Assembly (NCBI RefSeq): GCF_001640805.2
Contig: NC_066852.1
Span: forward strand, 11,665,194-11,729,193
DNA from: Lates calcarifer
Taxonomy: Eukaryota; Chordata; Actinopteri; Centropomidae
Reading direction: 5' to 3'
DNA length: 64,000 bases
The notes beneath the pieces are model-generated. The model was not told where the DNA came from, did not search any database, and saw nothing but the letters and a program-made list of their open reading frames with translations. Of this stretch, positions 54,950 through 64,000 are shown piece after piece; position 1 is the first letter of the stretch, and each line of letters starts with the position of its first letter. The translations under genes were made by a program, and so were the position numbers.

Positions 54950-57432
54950 ATTTCTGAGATAAATTATTTCCCATTACACCGGATAATGAACAACTGCGGT
55001 TGCATCCCCTGATAAAGTATCCAGGAGTAGCTTAATATTAGCTAACGTTACTGTTTCTGTGAATGGCAGCAGATTTTTGGTGCAATTATACATGGCTCAA
55101 ATTCGTAGCTAACACTGGTTTTAAAAAGTTCACACACAGAGTAGGTTTCAGGATTGCACAACAACGTTTTCATAGGGTTAAACCGACTTTAACTGGAAAT
55201 TTGTATGTAATTTGTAACTACTATTGTAATGTAAGTTAAGTACCGGCTATTTTGCAATAACTGCTAGTTAGAATATGTGTTTATCTTATACTAATGTCAA
55301 TCACACCAAAAACGTGTGGTTAGTAAAGTAAAAAATATTGTTTTAAGTGTTTGTAATGGATAAAATGTAATTTTTAGCGTTAGGTTAGCGTTAACTTAAA
55401 GGGCTAACGTTAGCTAGCGTTCCATCAACGTTACAGTAGCGTTTCTAGTTCCGCTAGTTGGCCACTGTATCTATGGCTGCTTATTGTGAAACACTTGACT
55501 TAGTCCAAACTCGTTCGGCCGTAGAACAACAATATTATATACAATATCAGTTTTGTTAGTTATTAGTTTTAGTAGGCAACAATACTAGGCTTAGTGCTGT
55601 TACATACTGTAACTCTTGGCCTGTAGGTTCGCGATAGAATCATTTTATTTTGATGAAGGCATACATCACAACAAAACGGCTGTTAAGATAATATCATATC
55701 ACGAAGAGAACAGATAAACTTCCTGTAAAGTTATTAGTAAATAAACAGACAAAGGAAAATGAGACCAGGTCCCTTGAGTCTCCCAAAACAAATAAAGAAA
55801 TGTCACTTGTTTCAAAACATCTAGACAGCTTAGTGTAGTGTGGAGGCAACCGTGTAAAGTATGTCCCTATGGTCTGAAGATGTCTGAAGCCTGTACAAGT
55901 TAACAGTGCTCACGGTGCACTGCCATTCAGCTCTAACAGCTTTAACAGAGGCCAACATCAGTCACCAACATCCTATCTGATTACTTTTGGCAGACTATTA
56001 ACTTTAGCGTTGTCGCCTCCTAGTGGATTTATAGGCCATAATCTGCCTGAAATCTACTCTCTCACCTTTGCGGTGTAGGCTTAATGCGGTCACAGTTTTT
56101 ACTTTCTATAAAGATCTCAAGCTTTTCTCCAGAAACTATTGTGCTGCTGTGCTGCAGTTACATCGGTCTGGATTCAGTGGTTCCAAGTGGGAGTGCGTTT
56201 GGCCCACGCTGCTGGGAAAACAAAGTCAGCCTGGCAATGGATTGTGTAGCTCAGGAGCTTCACTTTCAGCTGTGCAAGTAACAGAAACTGTGGCCACCAC
56301 CACCACACTGCGGCTGCTGGAGAAGATGAAGTTGATCATATGTGCTGATTATTAAGTAAGACCGGGTAGGCATATTTGTGTGTGTCTGTGTTTCTGCATA
56401 TGTAATTTTTTATGTGCAAGATGCATGCAGTTTTCTTGCCATGTATGCACTGTGTTTGAGTTTAATTAATTAGAGCTTTTTTGCTTGAAGGTGGTGGTAG
56501 AAATATTCAGACCATTTGTTTAAATAGAAACAGAAGTAGGATTATGAGGGAAATGCTGCATGCACATAGGAGTGTTGTTATTGTTTTTACAATTACCATA
56601 TTTTAAACATAGACAAGGTCATTTTCATGTGTTTGTGACACTACATGAAAAGTCAAGCAGTTATCAGACTCATAAGGATTAATCTTCTGGGTATAGAATT
56701 TAATCTATCTATTTAATCGCAATCCATCCCTCTCAGTGTAATTGATATTATTACCACTAGGAAGAGCTCTAGGCCTTCCTATAATTCAGACCATCAACAA
56801 CAGTTGATGTGATGATAAGCTTGTGCTTATTGTTCCAGTGATCATGCAGGGGAAGTTACATTATTGACCTCTTACTCATCCTCATGCTGACTGAAAACAG
56901 ACTTTAGATCACTACATCCTCAGTAGATATTTGTACCTTTTGTGTTTTTGTTTCTCAGTTCCTGCTATATGCAAATGCATTTCTACAGCATGTTGATTCA
57001 CAGGGTTTTGTTTTATGCCTCAATCAATTTATGAAGTGTCCTTTGTGGTGTAACAGGGATCTGGGGGATGATAGGCAGTAGAGGTGAAAACAGGGTGAAT
57101 GAGACAGCAGGTGGGTGCTGAAGGAGCTCAGGACAGATGGACAATAGATAGGAAATGGCGTCTCTACTGAGGATATAATGAACAGTAGGGAAAGCTTGGT
57201 TAGGTTACCCAAACAATATTCACGTATATTTTTCATTTTTATTTCACCTTATAACAAACTTCATAACAGCTCCACACTGAAGTAAGTAAATGCAGCATAA
57301 TGAGTCAAAGATTGGATGGAAAGGAGAAAGAGAAATAGACCATTTGAGGATGTAAAGGTTAGCATAGTGAGATATAGATTAGCTAGAAAACTGCAAAGTA
57401 TTATATGTATATCTTATTTATTCTGTCACACA

Positions 57433-57476
<44 letters not shown>

Positions 57477-60400
57477 GAGAGAGAGAGAGGAAGAGAGTGG
57501 GAGAAAAGAGAAAGAGAAGAGAAATAGCCCATTTTCCACCCCACCCAAATAAGTCATCATTCTTCTGTGATTCATTGTTAGACTGAATCGGAAAACCTTA
57601 GCAATTTAAATACAAAATGAGGAAAAACCATTATTATACCTCAGTCTCAAACACTGCGTGCACAGGCAGCCAGTTTATGACAGGAAGGCTGTGCCGAGAT
57701 ATCTGGATTTCTTCCATAATATGTCAGATGTTCAGAATTAGTTTTTGAGTTTTTAATGTAATTATCTGAAATTGAAGTCAGGCAGAGGGCTGTGGCTGCA
57801 AAAAAAATCCTTAATAGAGGGGAGAGACAGGCTTGATTTGCTTTTGAGATACTTCAACACTTTTAATAGATAAAGTTACAACAAAATTGTGCATCTTGTA
57901 CAGTGTTTTGGTCTTAAACAGAAGTGGGTGTAGTAGCAGTTGAAGTGGATAGAAAGTGGGTGTTCTCCTGAGAAGAAGTTTGTTGAAATAAATCAAGTCA
58001 GTCCTGACATACATATTTTAATAGCGGTTGCACTTTTGGCAAGTGTTAGACTCCGTCTCTTGGGTTTTTTGTATTTTAAACTAATGATGTACACATACAG
58101 GAGACTAACAAAAATTTAGAAAGGTATACTTCAGATAAGAGTCACAAGCAAATGCCCACGAAGGAAGATCCTGAACATCAGGAAACAGCTAGGAAGGAAA
58201 TCCTTCTTACAGGAACTGCTAAACAAAGATAGGAACATTGAAAAAAAAACATTAAAAAACTCAGTTGGAAAATAACACAGCCTAGGTAAGATGAACTTTA
58301 CAGAGAAACTGTAGTTTGTAGACTGACTTAAGTGTCCTTTCGATTTGTGCTGGCAGTATGGTTTTTGCCAGATGCTGTTATGTGTAATGTGTGCAGGGTC
58401 GAGAAACCAGATGTCTCAGGAGACTACCCTCATGTTTTCCACATGCATGTGGTTGCACATGGCATGTCTTGGATGCCCTTCAAAAGTAAATCAAATATGC
58501 TGCCAGCAGACTATCTGTCAGATTATTGTGTCTGACACCTGTGTGTGGTTATGACTCACATAGATTTCAAGTTGACTTTCCTGATTACTTCAAAAGGGTA
58601 TATGGGACTTAAGAAATACCCAAACATGCCCAGCTCTGACTTCTTGAACAGAAACTAGGGTTTCAAAGGAATTGCTCAGCCTGAAGATAAAGCCATTATG
58701 ACATCCAGTTGAGGGAAACAAGGGCCTAACCTGAAGCCTCACCTAGAGGTGGAATTCACAGATGATACCTGGTGGTCAAGCATGGACACATGGTGCCCCT
58801 GTGAACATGAATGCTAATAAATTCATTTGCGTTTATTCAGAAAGCTGCACTCATATTTCAAAGAACACTGGTGCCAAAGATAGTTATAATTGTTGGCATG
58901 TAACTTTCATATCTTTACTACAGAAGCATTTGAAACCAAAAATACATCCTGAAGTGTAATCTACAGGCCACATGACCTCTGATCCAGAATATTTCCTCCC
59001 TGTGCTGTTTGGCTTTGATAGGGGAACACAACAATACCTACCATTCTGCTATAGTCAACTTTTCTGTACGAGCTAAATGATCAACTATCATCATATTGTA
59101 TGAGGTTCTTTTGATTTTTGCACCCCATAGAAAATTGACCTGAAGTGACTGATCATCTTTGGCGATGCTGGTGAATAGAGCACACATAACTGAGCAGGAA
59201 TGCAATGGAGTAACTGAGTAAACTACAGGGTCATGGAGGCTAAATTTTCAGAAAGAAAAGCTGTGAGGGAACAGGCTGGACCTGGCAGGATTGTTTTCCA
59301 TATACAGAAGAGGAGGCAGGGCACCAAAATGAGGTTTTGAGTGACACCAGTTGGTACACAATCTTTTTAAACTATTAAATGAATGTGGCAGTTTCACTTC
59401 TCCCCTGTTTGTGTAAACTACATGAGTGAGAGTGATAGCGAGGGAGCAGCATGGAGATTTTTTTCTCCCACCTCTTCTTAAGCACAGTTGTGACAGCCAG
59501 AGATTAGGAAAAAGAGTAGGAGACTTTCTCCATCTGGGTAGCATTATTCAGATTCCTCAGTGTTGGACTTTTGATGATGCTGGCAAGGGAAAGGGAGCGA
59601 GGCGTGGAGACAGAGTGGGAGAAAATGGAGTGAGAGGACAGAGAGAGGGAGGGAAACCAGAGGGGGGCGCTATTCTATTCTCTCACAGAGACGATGTGGC
59701 CTTGTGGTTTGCACACCCCAAAAAACGCCTCTAATCTGGGGGGTGGGGGTGGAATCTAAAAGAGAAAAGATAAATCTGATAATTCATGCAAACAGCATAT
59801 TTTATATTGAATTATTGTTATGTCAGAAATTAGAATTTGTTGCATCGTGAATGTTGCCAGGAAAACCAAGCAGCTGGGGAAAATGATAGTTCAAACTAAT
59901 ATCAGATTAATAACAGACTCTCAGATTGTGATATTTTGATGCCGGTGTGAGTCATTTCATCAACAATGGAAGACAGCCACGAATAGACAAACAGCCTTGC
60001 TGGTGAAACACTTCCATAATTCACATCCCCTGTGAATCTGTCTCAGCTTGTGGGAGAAAAGGGAGGGAGCGAACTAAATAGGGAGGGAAGGAAAGAAGGA
60101 ATGTACTGAGATCTCATCATGTGATTTCTGTTTTTTTCTCTTTTATATAGCTGTAGAGTGATTACATGTTTGTAGTTTGGGGCTCTTAGCAAATTTTTCC
60201 AAACCCTCTCTGCTCTCTGTTTCTCTGGCTCCTTTTTTTCTGCATTATCCAGCAGCATACTTTCCCTAGCCCTTTTTTTTTTTTTAGTCCAGTTGTGTGA
60301 CGTGTGAGTGGAGTTCCTGCCCTTGTTTCATGCAGTATGGTTTAGAGAGAAAGAGAGGGACTTGTGGAGAGGTGGACATTTACTTTGACCTGTCAAAGGG
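54950..60400. other. intergenic region between arhgap35 and myo1c
   Basis: 5.5 kb with no recognisable gene. Contains a cluster of TAACGTTAGC-type motifs near 55370-55450, a TG tract with a following GA tract (57436-57488) and scattered short open frames without family features. Distal promoter elements of both genes probably lie here. Confidence 0.65.
57436..57488. repeat. (TG)17 plus (GA)7 tract
   Basis: A perfect TG tract at 57436-57470, then aa and a GA tract to 57488. Confidence 0.94.
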
Positions 60401-60415
60401 AAGATGAATTGAAGG

Positions 60416-60421
60416 TATAAA
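60416..60421 (+). promoter_or_regulatory. candidate TATA box of myo1c
   Basis: TATAAA in gaaggtataaacaag, 282 bp before the myo1c start codon. If used, transcription starts near 60445 and the 5'UTR is about 250 nt in one exon. This is inferred only from position and motif. Confidence 0.35.
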
Positions 60422-60576
60422 CAAGAGGAGCTGTTGGTGTTTTGGCCTGAGTGTGGCGTGTGCCTTGTCCTCACAGGAGAGCCGGACGAGAAGGAGGAAA
60501 GACGTGGAGAAAGAGACGAAGGCTTGGAGAAAGTGACTGAAGGGGAGAGAAACTGAGTTACCTAAATCTGTCGCCC

Positions 60577-60594
60577 ATGGGCAAAGGTAGATGA
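60577..60594 (+). promoter_or_regulatory. 5-codon uORF in the myo1c leader
   Basis: cgcccATGg is a good initiation context. The uORF reads MGKGR then TGA and lies 104 nt upstream of the main ATG, in the inferred 5'UTR. Confidence 0.4.
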
Positions 60595-60697
60595 GAAGTT
60601 ACAGTTAAGGAGTCTCTCTGACACAGGAGGAGGGGCACCAGCCCTGCGGGGGGGGGGGACCACCAGTTCAGCCTTCTTCCAGCAACAACAGGACAGG

Positions 60698-60715
60698 ATG
60701 AGGTACCAAGGCAGG
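60698..60715 (+). CDS. myo1c: myo1c exon 1 coding part: nuclear-type N-terminus
   Basis: ATG AGG TAC CAA GGC AGG then gtaaga, phase 0 out, joining the phase 0 exon at 63600. MRY is the start I recall for mammalian nuclear myosin I (MRYRAS...). The short length makes it invisible to ORF finding, but phase, donor and the MRY match agree. Confidence 0.75.
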
Positions 60716-63700
60716 GTAAGATCCTGACTGCCATGATGCTCTTTGTTGCATTTTTCATGTTTAGTATATACATGTGTGAGTGCGTGTACATTATCTGTGC
60801 TTATTCAGTAAAGCAGGAGATCCAATCCACCAGTTCTCTGCCTCACACATGGAGGGAAAAGCAAAACAGAACAATGAGTCACTTTGAGATTTTTTTTTTT
60901 TTTTTTTTTTTTGCCCATGTATGAGTCAGTGTGTATTTTGGTTTTGTATAAGCTTTAACCCAAGCAGTCCAAAGAGGATAAACTTGGTATTTTTCCACCA
61001 TATCCATTACTGGCACATCGGTGGTACGGAGCCAGCTGTGGTACCAGAGCAGCTCGCCCTGGGACAGAGTGGTGGGGCATGCCATATAAGGAAGACTATC
61101 CGAATGGAGTTGGTCCAGCAGAGCTTAGTCATGGGGCCTGGAGCCAAGTCCCACTGTTAGGTTAGTCTCCTCGCTGGTTGTCACTGCAGCTGCACCTTCA
61201 GACCAGCAGATTTCACTGAAGCTCCCTGGTATTCAGAGTCAAATCCCACATTAAGCGCTCGAACATGGTGAGAGTCAGTTAGCTCAGCTGCTGTAACATG
61301 CTAGCCTCAGGTCAGTTCATTGACAACAAAGCTTCAAGGATTACCTTGTACTCTGGTTAAATCTCCATCCCAGACCTGTAGCCCTCAAGGTATTTCAGCC
61401 ACTGTGCCTCCAAAAAATAGTTTCAAATCTTTTAAGATCTTAGATCATATAACTGTAGCAACATGTTTCTGTGTTTTGGATGACGTTTTTTCCACATGTC
61501 ATTCTGATGAAATTGGCCAAAAGTAAAAAATGTAACACATGACTGCTGTGAAAAAGATCCTTGAAAACAATGTTTGCTGTGTTTTTGAGTTATAAAAGAA
61601 AACAGGGCTTTGCTGCTTGGAAAGTCCAAAATTTATCAGTGTACTTTTAATTCAGACTTTAATGAGCATAACAAGAAAATTACACACATTTGGACATCTC
61701 ATTGAAAAGGTTGACACTGTCAACACAGCAGCTACTGTACAACTGAATACCAGCAGAGATTAACATAAAAGGTATGAGACCTGAGGCAGATGGAATGAAA
61801 CATTCGAGCCAAAGGAGGCTATTAAAGTTCAGAGCCAGGTGGTGTCATTGTTTTCTGCTCTGAAAGGTTGATGTGTGTGCTGAACACATGGAGGTGTTCT
61901 CCAAGTTTCATAATAAATGATAAGCAACCACATACAAGTCAAACTTCAGCTAGTGTAAGTATGCTTGTGTAATGCATGTTCCTAAATTGAATGAAAAAAA
62001 TCCTCTGCATCTTCTCAATTCTTGAAGCACATTTCATTGTAAGTTAACAAGCTGTCAAAGAATTATGGGAAATGTTGTATTTGGCCACAGCTGCACCTCT
62101 GTTGCATCCTCACACCTCAGGTAGCACAGGGATAATTTTATGCCTGTACTACTAATTGCTTTTTTGTCGCATGGGAATCATGAATGGAAAGGGTTGGCCA
62201 GGAATGCCGACATATTCACGATGTTTGAATCATGCACAACTGCTGACGCGCAGCATAGAAAAGTTCGGTGGTATCCACTGAACGCCTGCCCCAAACTTGA
62301 CCCTAACATTCCTTTGTTGTATCCTTTGGAAAATCTGACTGTGAACTGTAACTACTATCTGAAGGAAACCCACCTGCAAGAGTGGGAGAACAATACTCCA
62401 AGGTGAAGCAGAGAGGAGGAGGGCTACCATGGAAGTGTCCGTTGACTTTCCTTTGCTCTCACTTGTTGGCTGTCTTCCACTGTTGTCCTCTTTGTTTTCT
62501 GAAGGATTTTCCTGCAACTAGTGCTCGGAGATAATGACCTTCTACTGGCATTAAGAAGCCAAATGAGCCCCTTGAGAGGTTTTTGCATTCAAGAAAAACA
62601 GAGGTCCTGTGGAAGTCTAGCCCCTTTGTTCCACTTTCTGCTTGTGTGTGTGTTTTTTTTATGAATGTGTAAAGAAAAACAGCCAGGCTTTTCTCATAAA
62701 TGTATCTTTGATGCTGAGGACAGAGTGCAGTTTGTTGGGCTGGGCTGTAGTACACTGATTACACACTACTTTGTGTGACTGGATATTTATCATCAGTAAG
62801 TATTGACTACTGACATCTGATCTGACATTTTTATCTATGTGTATGTGTATGTGCATGCGCATGACTGTGCATGTGGTTGTGTGTGTAATGTCATACTTCG
62901 GGGCATATCTGAGAATTTCACTCTGCCGACTGGCACTTATTTCCTGTCTGCACCATGGTGTTTGCCATCACAGTGTTGTTGACATGTACACACACTTTCC
63001 TTGCAGCAGTGGTTAAATCCCGTCTGGTGATATAAAGCTGTGTGTACTGTACATAAATCATAATAGACTATCTCACTATCACATAATAGATGAGTCTGTC
63101 CTGTGTGTTTATTATTTGGATACCTCAAAATGTCTCCATTGTTTAATCTTGGCAAGGCTTAGTGGAACTGTTCTTACTCTGTGTCTTTACAGAGTGTTGT
63201 TTTGGTACTTTGTTCAGTAACTCTTGAGTCATTTGCTCTGATATTTTAAGAGTATTTTTGAAATACATATTGTCTCACTTCATAAATAGATCCTATTTTG
63301 CAATATGGTATGTGGCAATTATTGCAATACTGAGCACCAGATGTTAATTCTTTCATGACTGGGTGAATGTAGTAGTGCCCCCTGCTGTCAGCAGATGGTA
63401 ACTACACCAATTGGAGGGTCAGGAGGATCAGCACAAACAGAAATCATTTCTCTCTTTATTTTGAAAATTTGAAGCAACTCATGGATCCAACATAACTCAC
63501 ATTCACTTATTCACTCTATTTTTTTCCTACTCAGTACTGAACCAGAATCTTAATTTATGTGACTCCCTGTGATGTCTGTTCTTCTCTCTCTTCCTGTAGG
63601 AGGTGGATATTGAAGGAAGAGTGCGTCTGGTGATGGAGAGTGCCCTGACTGCACGGGACAGGGTCGGGGTGCAGGACTTTGTCCTGCTGGAGAATTACAA

Positions 63701-63974
63701 CAGTGAGGCAGCCTTCATAGAGAACCTGCGACGGCGCTTCAAAGAAAATCTCATCTATGTAATAAAGCCAATTTTCTTCATATGTTCCAAAACATTTCAC
63801 TTGGTGTGGTGAGACATGTTTGAATGTGTATATCTGTTCTTGTAATATTTTGGCTCAGACGTACATTGGCTCCGTGTTGGTATCAGTGAACCCTTACAAA
63901 GAGCTGGAGATTTACTCCAAGCAGCAGATGGAGCGCTACAGAGGAGTCAGCTTCTACGAAATATCGCCTCACAT
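60698..63974 (+). CDS. myo1c: myo1c, class I myosin heavy chain (3' partial)
   Basis: Myosin-Ic is a single-headed actin motor that links membranes to actin through a C-terminal lipid-binding domain; a longer N-terminal form is nuclear myosin I. Three exons (60698-60715, 63600-63758, 63859-63974) join in frame. They give MRYQGR, then [20 protein letters not shown] and [20 protein letters not shown], then [20 protein letters not shown] and [17 protein letters not shown]. This is the start of the motor domain. The P-loop (GESGAGKT), IQ motifs and tail lie beyond the window. [21 protein letters not shown] fits MYO1C better than MYO1H. I cannot say which teleost paralogue it is. Confidence 0.93.
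60716..63599 (+). other. myo1c intron 1
   Basis: 2.9 kb without a gene. Contains a T24 run near 60889-60912 and a perfect CArg-type box at 61082-61091. The open frame at 62140-62406 has no family signature. Confidence 0.75.
61082..61091 (+). promoter_or_regulatory. CArG box (SRF-type) in myo1c intron 1
   Basis: CCATATAAGG matches CC(A/T)6GG exactly. About four such matches are expected by chance in 64 kb, so this is only suggestive. Confidence 0.25.
63600..63758 (+). CDS. myo1c: myo1c exon 2: motor domain start
   Basis: 159 nt, phase 0 in and out. Acceptor ttcctgtag, donor gtaata. Encodes [11 protein letters not shown], the short-isoform start methionine (63633-63635) and [19 protein letters not shown] to [10 protein letters not shown]. 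Confidence 0.95.
63859..63974 (+). CDS. myo1c: myo1c exon 3: motor domain
   Basis: 116 nt, phase 0 in, phase 2 out. Encodes [20 protein letters not shown] and [18 protein letters not shown] plus two bases (at). Acceptor ttttggctcag, donor gtgagt. Confidence 0.95.
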
Positions 63975-64000
63975 GTGAGTCACTCCATTGTCCTCAGACA

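Noticed and set aside
55030..55450. Clustered TAACGTTAGC motifs
   Set aside because: Common low-information motif in teleost intergenic DNA. No ordered repeat unit could be defined.
56068..56355. 95-codon open frame ending just before a taag donor-like site, between arhgap35 and myo1c
   Set aside because: No recognisable protein. It might be part of a non-coding or alternative first exon, but nothing supports that without RNA data.

Overview
The window is vertebrate genomic DNA, almost certainly from a teleost and probably a percomorph. Three recognisable vertebrate genes have compact introns rich in (CA)n/(TG)n, and the introns hold degenerate copies of dispersed repeats that I know from percomorph genomes. 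No prokaryotic, viral or CRISPR feature was seen.

Layout. (1) 1-42.25 kb, + strand: dscaml1 (Down syndrome cell adhesion molecule-like 1). I can place 32 coding exons, 217 to 39654. Their spliced length is 6089 nt, which in the incoming phase gives 2028 residues plus a stop with no frame break. Only the signal-peptide exon, upstream of the window, is missing. Exons are numbered 2-33 on that assumption. Intron 3 (15.9 kb) takes up a quarter of the window. A 3'UTR of about 2.6 kb ends near 42.25 kb. (2) 43.8-54.9 kb, - strand: arhgap35 (p190RhoGAP-A). It has a non-coding first exon near 54.8-54.9 kb, one giant coding exon (GTPase, FF and pseudo-GTPase regions) and five small exons for the RhoGAP domain, 1529 residues in total. 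Its 3' end converges on dscaml1. (3) 60.4-64 kb, + strand: the first three coding exons of a myosin-Ic heavy chain (myo1c), cut by the window end. The first exon encodes an N-terminus of the nuclear-myosin-I type. arhgap35 and myo1c are divergent, about 5.5 kb apart.

How they relate: all three encode cell-surface or cortical-actin proteins (an adhesion receptor, a RhoA-inactivating GAP, a membrane-linked motor). The adjacency looks like chromosomal history, not an operon-like unit.

I found no new gene system. The best leads are local: a dscaml1 cytoplasmic exon with both a (TG)10 3' splice site and a GC 5' splice site, whose joint skipping with the preceding 31-nt exon keeps frame; a competing out-of-frame donor at the Ig5 exon; an ATGA-overlapping uORF chain before the arhgap35 start; and the conserved nuclear-type first exon of myo1c. 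Comparisons with mammalian proteins are from memory, not from a database search.
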